From positions 237,089-271,896 of the forward strand of contig NZ_AOME01000070.1 in the NCBI RefSeq assembly GCF_000336935.1: DNA of 34,808 nucleotides. Reading direction: 5' to 3'. Below are positions 9,304-16,951 of the stretch, piece by piece. A model generated the notes under the pieces. It ran no database searches and had not been told where the DNA came from. It saw only the letters and a list, made by a program, of their open reading frames with translations. Position numbers and translations under genes: made by a program. The first letter of the stretch is position 1, and every line of letters begins with the position of its first letter. The DNA is from Halococcus salifodinae DSM 8989 (GTDB lineage Archaea; Halobacteriota; Halobacteria; Halobacteriales; Halococcaceae).

Positions 9304-9372
9304 ATTCTGAGTACCGACTCCAGTCGCTTGAAGCCGACGCCCGAAGACCCAGCCATGACCGGCGTCCGCAAC

Positions 9373-9380
9373 GCTTTAGC
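9373..9380 (+). promoter_or_regulatory. TATA-like box of tRNA-Leu
   Basis: GCTTTAG lies about 31 bases upstream of the mature tRNA 5' end, the usual distance of archaeal box A. Confidence 0.5.
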
Positions 9381-9407
9381 GCTCGGCCGGGCGAGAGGCG
9401 AGCGCGT

Positions 9408-9491
9408 GCGAGGGTAGCCAAGTCTGGAAACGGCGGCGGATTCAAGCTCCGCTCCTGTAGAGGTCCACGGGTTCAAATCCTGTCCCTCGCA
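9408..9491 (+). tRNA. tRNA-Leu (CAA)
   Basis: The acceptor stem is GCGAGGG (9408-9414) paired with CCCTCGC (9484-9490), with discriminator A at 9491. The anticodon loop TTCAAGC sits between GCGGA and TCCGC, giving anticodon CAA, which reads UUG. The long variable arm is typical of class II tRNA-Leu. The T-loop TTCAAAT is closed by ACGGG/CCTGT. CCA is not encoded and no intron is visible. Confidence 0.95.
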
Positions 9492-9522
9492 CTGCGTGCC
9501 ACCTCGTGTGGTACGAAAGTGC

Positions 9523-9545
9523 GGGCAAGATGGAGCGTCTTGCCC
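9523..9545 (+). terminator. Hairpin downstream of tRNA-Leu
   Basis: GGGCAAGA and TCTTGCCC form a perfect 8-bp stem with a 7-base loop 32 bases after the tRNA. There is no T-run, so it may be a processing or termination aid. The role is inferred. Confidence 0.35.
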
Positions 9546-9638
9546 TCGCAACACTACTGCCGAACTCATCCTGCCAAGCTGTGCGTCCGCGACGCGCGCA
9601 ACCGGAACCGTGAAACCGCCGGCGGAACCGCCTCAGGT

Positions 9639-10781
9639 ATGGCAGCGATAGCGGACCGTGTCGATCCCGTCCGGGGGTGGCTCACGGCGGCGGTCGCGGC
9701 GGTGATCGTCGTCGCGGGGAGCGCGGTCGCGTTCCCACGGCAGGTGTATTCGGAGTTCCTCTGGCAGTACTTCTGGGGACCGATCGATGCCGACGCGCAC
9801 AACGCCGTCTGTTCGGCTCGTGTCGACGGTGTCGTCAGCCGGTTCGGCGAGGCGGACGCCTGTCAGGCCGCCGCGGCGCAGGGAGCCGTCGTCGCCGAGC
9901 CGGGGTACACGATCATCTCCGAGATCGGGTACGCGCTCACGCTCCTGTTCATGCTGATCGGCGTGCTCCTGCTCATCAAACGCCTCGGCGTCGGGACCGA
10001 CCGCCGGCTGCTGTACGCCCTGTTGCCGTTCACCCTGTTCGGTGGTGCGCTCCGCGTGGTCGAGGACGCGAACGACGCCGTCCCGGCGGACGCGACTGCC
10101 GCGATCGCCTACCCCGCGAACACCCTGATCATCAGTCCGATCATCTACCTGACGGTGTTTCTCGTCACGCTCGTCGCGCTGCTTGCGGCGCTCCAGCTCT
10201 CACGCCGGGAGATCGTCGAGGAGTATTACGGTGCGCTCGCGGCCTTCGGGACGCTCGCACTCGTGGCCACCCTCGGCTATCTGACGTTCCTCGCCATCAG
10301 TACCGAGTTCGTTGGGTTCTACCCACAGATGCTCGTCCTCACGCTCGGCCTTGCAGCCCTGATCGCTGGTGGCGTCTATCTCGTCATCGAACGGGTCGAA
10401 CCCGCGATCAACGCCGGGACCGGGTTCGTCGGTCTCGCCGTGCTCTGGGCTCAGGCGGTCGACGGCGTGGCGAACGTCCTCGCCTCCGACTGGTGGGACG
10501 CCATCGGGCTGCCCTTCCGGTATACCGCCAAACACCCGGTCAACGCGATCATCGTCGGCTTCACCGAGACGGTGTTTCCCGCATCGTTCATCGATGCGGT
10601 CGGCGACTCGTGGCCGTTCCTCGTCGTGAAGGTCGCGCTCGCGGTCGGCATTCTCTGGCTGTTCGACGATCAGATCATCGAGGAGAGCCCGCGCTACTCG
10701 CTGCTCCTCCTCCTCGCCGTCATCGTCGTCGGCCTCGGCCCCGGAACGCGTGACATGCTCCGGGCGACCTTTGGGATCTAG
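9639..10781 (+). CDS. DUF63 family integral membrane protein
   Basis: A 380-residue polytopic membrane protein with about nine to ten hydrophobic helices. The motif WQYFWGPIDADAH near the N-terminus and the GGALRVVEDAN segment resemble archaeal DUF63 proteins. A later QAVDGVANVLA segment carries a conserved-looking Asp in a membrane helix. The function is unknown. The ATG at 9639 is chosen because the first helix starts soon after it; the longer frame back to 9519 overlaps tRNA-trailer sequence. A TTTTT run at 10789-10793 may end the transcript. Confidence 0.85.
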   Translation: MAAIADRVDPVRGWLTAAVAAVIVVAGSAVAFPRQVYSEFLWQYFWGPIDADAHNAVCSARVDGVVSRFGEADACQAAAAQGAVVAEPGYTIISEIGYALTLLFMLIGVLLLIKRLGVGTDRRLLYALLPFTLFGGALRVVEDANDAVPADATAAIAYPANTLIISPIIYLTVFLVTLVALLAALQLSRREIVEEYYGALAAFGTLALVATLGYLTFLAISTEFVGFYPQMLVLTLGLAALIAGGVYLVIERVEPAINAGTGFVGLAVLWAQAVDGVANVLASDWWDAIGLPFRYTAKHPVNAIIVGFTETVFPASFIDAVGDSWPFLVVKVALAVGILWLFDDQIIEESPRYSLLLLLAVIVVGLGPGTRDMLRATFGI

Positions 10782-10788
10782 AGCCCAC

Positions 10789-10793
10789 TTTTT
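10789..10793 (+). terminator. Oligo-T after DUF63 gene
   Basis: Five T residues follow eight bases after the stop codon. Archaeal termination often uses such T-runs without a hairpin. Confidence 0.35.
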
Positions 10794-10807
10794 ACACGAA
10801 AGTGGTT

Positions 10808-10943
10808 CGAGACGGCTTCGGTCTCGTCATCACGAAAGGTGCTTCGCGCCTTTCGAAAACCTGGACTAAAAACACCCGCTCGTTCGCGTGGCCCGAAAAT
10901 CGTTCCGTGATTTTCGGCATCACGAAACGGCGAAGCCGTTTCG
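10808..10943 (+). repeat. Array of four adjacent hairpins
   Basis: Four perfect or near-perfect inverted repeats follow one another. They are CGAGAC/GTCTCG (10808-10826), CGAAAGG/CCTTTCG (10833-10855, extendable inward), CCGAAAATC/GATTTTCGG (10893-10917) and CGAAACGGC/GCCGTTTCG (10923-10943). CATCACGAAA recurs at 10828 and 10918, so part of the array is a tandem repeat with a 90-base period. No coding is visible. Confidence 0.8.
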
Positions 10944-11110
10944 GACGACTTCGCGCTCACCCGCGGTAGAGTCGCTGGCACTCTCCGCAACCGCACCGCA
11001 GACCCCGCACCGCCGAAGCCCTCGGGCGCTCGCTTGGCGGCCCTCGCTGCACTCGCGCCGCCCACCGCTCGCGCCCTCGCCCTTCATCCGCCAGGCCCGC
11101 AGCCGCCACC
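10868..11110 (+). repeat. Dispersed intergenic repeat family E, copy 1
   Basis: AACACCCGCTCG, then CGCGGTAGA-CGCTGGCACT-TCCGCAACCG, then CACCGCCGAAGCCCTC, then CCCTTCATCCGCCAGG-CCGCA occur in the same order here and, inverted, at 28081-28243. This copy contains an extra hairpin block (about 10889-10950) absent from the other. The rest of the 10782-11187 gap holds no gene I can support. Confidence 0.8.
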
Positions 11111-11187
11111 GCTCCGCGACCGCCACTCGGCTCAAAAATACGGGCGAAACTCGTGTCCCGTCCACACGCTCGCCCGTTCGCGTCGCT

Positions 11188-12933
11188 TCAGGGATACGGA
11201 TGGAACTCGCGGTCGAGTCGTGGCTCGAAGCCCGATTCGCGCGGCACCAGCTCCGCACGCTCGCCGAAGTACGGTTCGTCGGTGAACAGCGGCTGGGCCT
11301 CGGGGACGAGCACGCGAACCGCCTCGAAGCCGAGTCGTTCGACGTCCGGCGGAGTGAGCCGTGCAGCGTAGGGATCGAGGCCAGCGTCAGTGACGCGCTC
11401 CGTGAGCGCTTCGAGTTCGTCGACCCCGGTGGGGAGCGGATCGGGGCCGACGCTCGCGGCCGGAACGCCGGCGTCGCTCCCGAAGAAGGCGGCTGCATCG
11501 CCTGGCGTCTCGGCGTACTCCCCGATCGCGCCCTCGGCGGCCGCTGCGGCATCAGGCCCCATCGCACGCAGCTCCATCCAGTTCTGGAGCGCCTCAGCGA
11601 GTGCCGACCGGGCGGCCGCGGCGGGATCGAGGTCCGCGGCGGAGCCGACCGCAAAGTGCGGCCATTCACCGCGCTCGACCGCGACCGCGATCACTGGAAC
11701 GTCGACGTCCTGAGTCAGCAGAACCGGCTGCACGTTCAGCCCCTCCGAGCGCGCCCGCGCGGCGAGCGTCGTGAACTCCTCGTCGTCGACCGCGAGACCG
11801 AGCGGATCGAACGTCGAGTACCACGACACCATCGCGGCGTCGCGCTCGATCGCCTCGTACAGCCCCGAGCACAGCGCCGCGGCTCCCGAGCTTCCGAGTC
11901 CCAGCCCGGTGGTGATCGGTGGCCCGTGACGGCGTTCGGGCGGCGGGAACTGGACGAACTCCGCCGGCAGGTGGACCGACGCACCGCTTTGCACTTCCTC
12001 GCCCTGAACCCACGGGATCGACTCGTCGTCAGTCACCTCGGTACTTTCGGGCAAAACGAACGCGCTTGGTGAAACCGCGCTGTCGAGGTCGTTCGCGGCC
12101 GCGTGCGTGAACATCTCGTCGCGGTAGATCCCGGCGCTGTAGCGTTCGAGCGCCTCGCCGAGCGCTTTCATGAATGCTCGATCCCAGTCGCCCGCGACGC
12201 CAGCGGCCTCGCTCGCAGCGCTCGCGTCGCTGAATCCTGCGGTGTCGCCGGTCCGTGCGAGGTAGTACGGTGCAGGATACGACGCAGCTTCGCCGACCTC
12301 GTGGACGATTCCCACTCGATCGTCGAGCGCCAGTTCGGCCCGGCCGAGCGCGTCGTCGAGGGCGCGATCCTCGAAATCGCGTGCGAGCGCACGGTCTTGA
12401 TCCTTCCCGGCGCTCGCACACCCGCAGTTCGGCACCGGGAGCACGCGGCGCTCGGCGTGGGGAAGTTCGATCACGCCGCCGAGCACCCGCGAGGGCTCGC
12501 CCGCGCACAGCCGGCGCACCTCGGTGCCCGCGAGCGCGCCCGCGAGCCACGCCGTCGTGGCGTCGAGCCCGGACTCGTTCGCCTCGCTTTCGCCGAGATC
12601 GTCTTCGGACGGTTCGTCGTCTGCGTTCGCTTCGACACGCCGACGGAGACACTCGTAACACGCCGTCTCGGAGCCGAATCCTGCGACGGACGCCTCGCAG
12701 ACGGCCCGGCCGCCAACGCCGCCGCGCTCGATCGCGAGCCACGGAGTTTCGCTCTCGCGGGCGTGATCGTTCGCGCGCTCGAAAACGGCGGCTCCCACCT
12801 CGTCGATCACGACCCCGAGGTCGGTCGTGCCGATCGCAGCGGGCTCGATCGCTTCGACCGTGGCGTCAGCGTCGGCGAGCGCCGCTCGAACCGCGTCCGC
12901 AGCGGGCCCGTTCCCGACGATACCGACGTTCAT
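11188..12933 (-). CDS. YcaO-domain (azoline-type) cyclodehydratase-like protein with fused E1-like N-domain
   Basis: A 581-residue protein. Residues 1-180 resemble the ThiF/E1-like leader-binding domain of TOMM cyclodehydratases. It starts MNVGIVGNGPAADAV and has two Cys pairs (C92/C95 in CYEC, C170/C172 in CGC) suited to a zinc. Residues about 215-581 form the YcaO domain, with the ATP/Mg2+ motifs EALER (260-264), EAIER (360-364) and AEALQ (446-450). The C-terminus ends HPYP, recalling the Pro-rich C-terminus of azoline-forming YcaO enzymes. The family activates peptide amides with ATP to form thiazol(in)es, oxazol(in)es or thioamides. No flavin dehydrogenase (SagB-like) or obvious Cys/Ser-rich precursor peptide is in the window, so the substrate is unknown. 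It follows the gene at 12968 after 34 bases and is probably co-transcribed with it. Confidence 0.88.
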   Translation of the reverse strand: MNVGIVGNGPAADAVRAALADADATVEAIEPAAIGTTDLGVVIDEVGAAVFERANDHARESETPWLAIERGGVGGRAVCEASVAGFGSETACYECLRRRVEANADDEPSEDDLGESEANESGLDATTAWLAGALAGTEVRRLCAGEPSRVLGGVIELPHAERRVLPVPNCGCASAGKDQDRALARDFEDRALDDALGRAELALDDRVGIVHEVGEAASYPAPYYLARTGDTAGFSDASAASEAAGVAGDWDRAFMKALGEALERYSAGIYRDEMFTHAAANDLDSAVSPSAFVLPESTEVTDDESIPWVQGEEVQSGASVHLPAEFVQFPPPERRHGPPITTGLGLGSSGAAALCSGLYEAIERDAAMVSWYSTFDPLGLAVDDEEFTTLAARARSEGLNVQPVLLTQDVDVPVIAVAVERGEWPHFAVGSAADLDPAAAARSALAEALQNWMELRAMGPDAAAAAEGAIGEYAETPGDAAAFFGSDAGVPAASVGPDPLPTGVDELEALTERVTDAGLDPYAARLTPPDVERLGFEAVRVLVPEAQPLFTDEPYFGERAELVPRESGFEPRLDREFHPYP

Positions 12934-12967
12934 GCCCGGTCCAGCGGCCCCTGGCGCAAAAGACTCC

Positions 12968-13573
12968 CTATTCTCTGGGTCGGACGCGCGCCTCCGGATG
13001 CTGATCTGCGTCCTCGACGAGATCGCCAGCCTTCCGGCCGCTCTCCACTCGCGCTTTCGCGGTCTCGCGGTCGGTCCGGCCGACCACGCTCACGACGTCG
13101 AGCAGTTCGTCCTCGGGGATGCCTCGACCCGCCCCGCCCGATTCGAGGTCGTCGAGGTAGCCATCGGTCTCCTCAAGCAGAAAGACGACGAACTCGCGGA
13201 CGTCCGTCGAACCACCGAGCGCGTCGTGCCATCTCGCGGGGTACCGACTCACCCGGTCGTCTTCGGGTGCGTAGAGCGCGTCGGTTCCCTGCCACGTCTC
13301 GGTGTCGGCGAGGCGGGCGTCGACCTCGTCGAGGAACGCGTCGCGGTCGAAATCGAACGACGTCCCGTCGTCGTCGGGATCTCCGTCCCGACTGCTCGAT
13401 GAGCTTCGCTCATCGGTGTCGAGACCGTCGGCATACCGGGTCACGATGTCGCGCTCGATGCCCGGGCGGTCGTGGGGATGGTGGCGTTCGATCAGCGCGA
13501 CGAGCTCCTCGGTCAGCAGAGTTCGTCCCCGCTGTCGTGCCGCTGCGAAGACGTCCTCGTTCAGTTCGGCCAT
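12968..13573 (-). CDS. Conserved-looking haloarchaeal protein upstream of ycaO
   Basis: A 201-residue acidic protein that I do not recognise. An N-terminal helical part (MAELNEDVFAAARQRG to about 50) is followed by a low-complexity Ser/Asp linker near 55-75. A second helical part contains WHDALGG and VREFVVFLLEETDGYLDDL. There are no Cys, signal or membrane segments. The frame is open back to 13771, but the internal ATG at 13573 is preferred because CTTATTC (13598-13604) lies exactly one leaderless spacing upstream. It is the first gene of the ycaO transcript and shares a 196-base divergent region with glyA. A role with the YcaO protein is only suggested by position. Confidence 0.65.
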   Translation of the reverse strand: MAELNEDVFAAARQRGRTLLTEELVALIERHHPHDRPGIERDIVTRYADGLDTDERSSSSSRDGDPDDDGTSFDFDRDAFLDEVDARLADTETWQGTDALYAPEDDRVSRYPARWHDALGGSTDVREFVVFLLEETDGYLDDLESGGAGRGIPEDELLDVVSVVGRTDRETAKARVESGRKAGDLVEDADQHPEARVRPRE

Positions 13574-13597
13574 CGAGAGACGTACGATCGCAGCCCG

Positions 13598-13604
13598 AAT
13601 AAGT
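13598..13604 (-). promoter_or_regulatory. TATA box of the ycaO-operon
   Basis: CTTATTC on the minus strand is centred 28 bases before the ATG at 13573. It decides the start of that gene. Confidence 0.6.
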
Positions 13605-13737
13605 CGCTGGATAGCGGCGACGTGGCGGGGTTCGTCCGTCTCGGCGTGACCCCGAATCGTCGATAAAACCGCGAAGGGTACCGAATCATTTTCGAGTGCG
13701 GGACGGTCGGAAGCGGCTGAATCTTGTTCCCTTCGAC

Positions 13738-13745
13738 AGTATATT
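13738..13745 (+). promoter_or_regulatory. TATA box of glyA
   Basis: AGTATATT is centred 28 bases before the ATG at 13770, indicating a leaderless transcript. Confidence 0.7.
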
Positions 13746-13769
13746 GACCCTGGGGGTGAGAGTGCGGTC

Positions 13770-15017
13770 ATGGACTACGACCGTGTTCGGGAGGTCGATC
13801 CGTCGGTCGCCGACGCGCTCGACGGCGAACTCGACCGCCAGCGCGAGACGCTGATGATGATCGCGAGCGAGAACCACGTCAGCCAGGCAGTGATGGAGGC
13901 CCAGAGCAGCGAACTCACCAACAAGTACGCCGAGGGGTATCCCGACGAGCGCTACTACGGCGGCTGTGAGTACGCCGACGACGTCGAGCAGCTCGCCATC
14001 GACCGCGCGAAGGAGCTCTGGGGGGCCGAGTACGTCAACGTCCAGCCCCACAGCGGTTCGCAGGCCAACATGGGGGTGTACCTCGCCACCCTCGATCCCG
14101 GCGACAAGATCCTCTCGCTCGATCTGACTCACGGCGGCCACCTCTCCCACGGGCATCCGAAGAACTTCGCGGGCCAGATCTACGAGGTCGAGAACTACGA
14201 GGCCGATCCCGAGACGGGCTACATCGACTACGAGGCGCTCGCCGACCACGCCGAGGAATTCGAGCCCGACATGATCGTCTCGGGCTACTCGGCGTACCCC
14301 CGCGAAGTCGAGTGGGAGCGGATCCAAGACACCGCCGAATCGGTCGGTGCGTACCACCTCGCGGACATCGCCCACATCACGGGCCTCGTGGCTGCGGGCG
14401 TCCATCCCTCCCCCGTTGGGATCACGGACTTCGTCACCGGCTCGACGCACAAGACCATTCGCGCGGGGCGGGGCGGGATCATCATGTCGAGCGACGAGCA
14501 CGCCGATGCGATCGACTCCGCGATCATCCCGGGGATGCAGGGTGGGCCGCTGATGCACAACATCGCCGGGAAGGCTGTCGGGTTCGGTGAGGCACTCGAC
14601 CCCGAGTTCGACGCGTACGCCGAGCAGGTCGTCGACAACGCCGCGGCGCTCGGCGACCGCCTCGCCGAACACGGCCTCTCGATGGTCTCGGGCGGGACCG
14701 ACACCCACCTCGTGCTCGTCGATCTCCGCGATTCGCACCCCGATACCACGGGCAAGGCAGTCGAGGAGGCCCTGGAGGAGGCTGGTATCGTGCTGAACGC
14801 GAACACTGTGCCAGGCGAGACGCGCTCGCCCTTTGTCGCCAGCGGCATCCGCGCCGGCACGCCCGGCCTCACCACCCGCGGGTTCGACGAAGAAGCCTGT
14901 CGGGAGGTCGCCGACTGCATCGCACGCGTCGTCGACGCTCCCGACGACGAAAGCGTTCGCGAGGAGGTCGCCGCCGATGTCGACGCGCTCACCGACCGAC
15001 ACCCGCTGTACGAGTGA
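13770..15017 (+). CDS. glyA: Serine hydroxymethyltransferase
   Basis: A 415-residue PLP enzyme that interconverts serine and glycine with (methylene)tetrahydrofolate or an archaeal equivalent, in the cytoplasm. The PLP lysine is K228 in TGSTHKTIRAGRGG. D199 and H202 (LADIAHITG) bind the cofactor ring, and IASENHVSQAVMEAQ near the N-terminus and YAEGYPDERYYGG are family signatures. The length is normal. A leaderless promoter lies 28 bases upstream. Its TGA is overlapped by the GTG of the following Nudix gene, so the two form an operon. Confidence 0.97.
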   Translation: MDYDRVREVDPSVADALDGELDRQRETLMMIASENHVSQAVMEAQSSELTNKYAEGYPDERYYGGCEYADDVEQLAIDRAKELWGAEYVNVQPHSGSQANMGVYLATLDPGDKILSLDLTHGGHLSHGHPKNFAGQIYEVENYEADPETGYIDYEALADHAEEFEPDMIVSGYSAYPREVEWERIQDTAESVGAYHLADIAHITGLVAAGVHPSPVGITDFVTGSTHKTIRAGRGGIIMSSDEHADAIDSAIIPGMQGGPLMHNIAGKAVGFGEALDPEFDAYAEQVVDNAAALGDRLAEHGLSMVSGGTDTHLVLVDLRDSHPDTTGKAVEEALEEAGIVLNANTVPGETRSPFVASGIRAGTPGLTTRGFDEEACREVADCIARVVDAPDDESVREEVAADVDALTDRHPLYE

Positions 15018-15556
15018 GTCAGCATTCGGAGGACGATCCGGTAACGCGGTCGAAGCCCGATCCGGCCCCCGACGCCCTCGCTGCCGATCACGGAGACGTT
15101 CTTCGGAGCGAGAACACATTCGAGATCGACACTGAAGGACTGGAATCAGCGCGCGCTCGCGCCGAGCGGGGCTGGGGCGTTGGCGTACTCGCGGTCCACG
15201 ACGGTCAGATTCTGCTCGTCCATCACGACGACCAGTGGCTCCTCCCCGGTGGGATGCTCGAACCGGGCGAGACACCGGGGGAAGGCGCGGCCCGCGAAAC
15301 GCGCGAGGAAACCGGGATCGACGTACGGATCGACGGGCTCGCGGCGATCGCCGAGCAGACGTTCACCGACGGCGACGACGCGTTCGTCTTCCACTTCGCA
15401 GTGTTCGACGCGACGCCCGGGGATACGGTCCTGACGGACGATCCCGGGCTCGCTGACGAGGTGATCGACGACGTTGCATGGCACGACTCGCTTCCCGAGA
15501 ACACGTTCGACCACGGCCTCTACGCTCGCCTGCTCGACGACGAACGAAACGGCTGA
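15014..15556 (+). CDS. Nudix hydrolase, coupled to glyA
   Basis: A 180-residue Nudix protein with a perfect box at residues 80-102 (GMLEPGETPGEGAARETREETGI). An N-terminal extension of about 50 residues with the charged segment ENTFEIDTEGLESARARAERG precedes the fold. The GTG start overlaps the glyA stop by four bases (GTGA), which supports it over later starts and implies translational coupling. The physiological substrate is unknown; the link with folate-dependent one-carbon metabolism is positional only. It converges on the zinc-ribbon gene with a 45-base gap. Confidence 0.9.
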   Translation: MSQHSEDDPVTRSKPDPAPDALAADHGDVLRSENTFEIDTEGLESARARAERGWGVGVLAVHDGQILLVHHDDQWLLPGGMLEPGETPGEGAARETREETGIDVRIDGLAAIAEQTFTDGDDAFVFHFAVFDATPGDTVLTDDPGLADEVIDDVAWHDSLPENTFDHGLYARLLDDERNG

Positions 15557-15601
15557 CAGCGATCGAACAACCGCTATTACCGGCGGCTATCCGCCCGGCA
15601 G

Positions 15602-16336
15602 CTACACGTCGTCACGGAGACGATCGAGTCGATCGCGTGTGGTCGCAAGCGCGGTCTCGTCGTCGTCGCGGAGATACCGGCCGAGGTCCTGTGCGGTCCG
15701 AACGAGTCGTTCGGCGGTCTCGGGAGCCACGTCGCCGTCGAGCGCCGCGACGCGCTTGCGGTGCTCGGTGAGCGACCCGAAGGCCGCACTCGCAGCCTCG
15801 TCGGGATGGTCGTCGAGATACGTCCCCGCCTCCCGGCGGTACGTCGCGACGGCCTCGGCGGCCGCCAGTCCGCGAGCCACGCGGAGCGATTCCGGGACCT
15901 CGTCGGGTGGCGGGCGCTCGCCCTGATCGGCCCCGCTCAGCAGCGAGAGGAAGTACCGCTCTGCCGGATCGTCCGTCCGCATCGTGCGCGCGAGCTCCTC
16001 GGCGACGTGGCGGAGCTCGAGCGCCGCGAGATACGTCGCGTCGAGCGGCTCGAACTCGCCGGCAGCGATGAACCCGTGCTGGCGGACGAACGCTCGGCAC
16101 GTCTCGGCTGCACGCTCGGCCGCCGCACGGATGTCGGCATCGTCGCTGCTGCCAGCGTCGAGGCGATCACGCGCGCCCGAGAGGTCGAGCGTCGCCGCAC
16201 TCGCGGTGTGACGGGTACGCTCGCCGACGCCGACGCTCCGGCGACTCCCACAATCGGGACAGCTCACGCTCCCGGTCTCGTAGTACGACCACCGCGTCCC
16301 GCAGTCCTTGCACTCGCGTTCCCCGCGGATGCGCAT
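15602..16336 (-). CDS. TFIIB-type zinc-ribbon protein (DUF7117-like)
   Basis: A 244-residue protein starting MRIRGERECKDCGTRW. C9, C12, C26 and C29 form a classic CX2C-X13-CX2C zinc ribbon of the TFIIB type. The rest is a helical Ala/Arg/Glu-rich domain without other motifs, ending RLDRLRDDV. From memory it resembles haloarchaeal DUF7117; the family number is unverified and no function is known. The open frame extends back to 16723, but the zinc ribbon so close to Met at 16336 makes that the likely start, with a weak AAGGA ribosome site about 10 bases upstream. Confidence 0.78.
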   Translation of the reverse strand: MRIRGERECKDCGTRWSYYETGSVSCPDCGSRRSVGVGERTRHTASAATLDLSGARDRLDAGSSDDADIRAAAERAAETCRAFVRQHGFIAAGEFEPLDATYLAALELRHVAEELARTMRTDDPAERYFLSLLSGADQGERPPPDEVPESLRVARGLAAAEAVATYRREAGTYLDDHPDEAASAAFGSLTEHRKRVAALDGDVAPETAERLVRTAQDLGRYLRDDDETALATTRDRLDRLRDDV

Positions 16337-16441
16337 ATCGTTTCCTTGGTCGCCAGGGTGAAAAACGGGACTATCGCGGTGTGGTGCCCGACGGACGGCC
16401 CGCCGAACAGTGATCCGACGTCTGCACGACCACGAGGGTTT

Positions 16442-16936
16442 ATGATGATCGGCGGGGAATTCGGAGTCGTATGTCACGGAGTACTCACGCTCCTGATCGA
16501 GAAATTCTCCGGCGATGAGGTATCGGTTCGATCTGACGGCGATCGCGTCGTCGTTTCGCTTCCCGGACGGACACACACCGTCAGCAGGGATGCGGCCGCC
16601 GCGCTCCGTGCGGAGCTTGGCGAGGCGCTGACCGAGCGCTGCGAGTACGTCCACACGGTCGGCACCCACCGCGCCGACGGAAGCTACGTCGTCTCGCGCC
16701 GTGGTGCGGACTCGTCGGGTCATCGAAAGGTGTTCGACGGGTTTGCGGAGCTCCGAGAACAGTACGCGACGCTACCGGCGACGTTCACCGCGGCGGACGT
16801 CGACATGCCCGGCGTGACCGGTGGCCGACGCCACCTGCTCGTGCGCCACGTCGTCGAACATCCTGTCTTCGACTGTACCCTCACCGCTCGCCAACCGCTC
16901 ACGGCCGAAAAGCGACCGTCCGAGGGAGGAGGGTGA
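16442..16936 (+). CDS. Conserved haloarchaeal protein (DUF7528-like), start uncertain
   Basis: A protein of up to 164 residues. The conserved body runs from DEVSVRSDGDRVVVSLPGRTHTVSRDAA through CEYVHTVGTHRADGSYVVSRR and GHRKVFDGFAEL to GGRRHLLVRHVVEHPVFDCTL. It resembles haloarchaeal DUF7528 (recollection). The N-terminus is odd. GAGGG before ATG 16442 could be a ribosome site, yet TTTATGATG there also looks like a TATA box 28-30 bases before ATG 16471. That ATG opens MSRSTHAPDREILRR in another frame and stops after 15 codons. One indel near 16500 could have shifted the true N-terminus. Function unknown. Confidence 0.7.
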   Translation: MMIGGEFGVVCHGVLTLLIEKFSGDEVSVRSDGDRVVVSLPGRTHTVSRDAAAALRAELGEALTERCEYVHTVGTHRADGSYVVSRRGADSSGHRKVFDGFAELREQYATLPATFTAADVDMPGVTGGRRHLLVRHVVEHPVFDCTLTARQPLTAEKRPSEGGG

Positions 16937-16951
16937 AACGATCAAGGAGGC

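Noticed and set aside
9484..9550. Second CCCTCGCA (9543-9550) downstream of tRNA-Leu resembling its 3' end
   Set aside because: Only eight bases match and flanks differ, and it is part of a hairpin; too short to call an att site.
12103..13602. Plus-strand frame opposite the ycaO operon
   Set aside because: Arg-rich, no motifs, antisense to well-supported genes.
11188..13770. Search for a TOMM precursor peptide near ycaO
   Set aside because: No short Cys/Ser/Thr-rich ORF with a plausible leader and start was found on either strand within a few kilobases.
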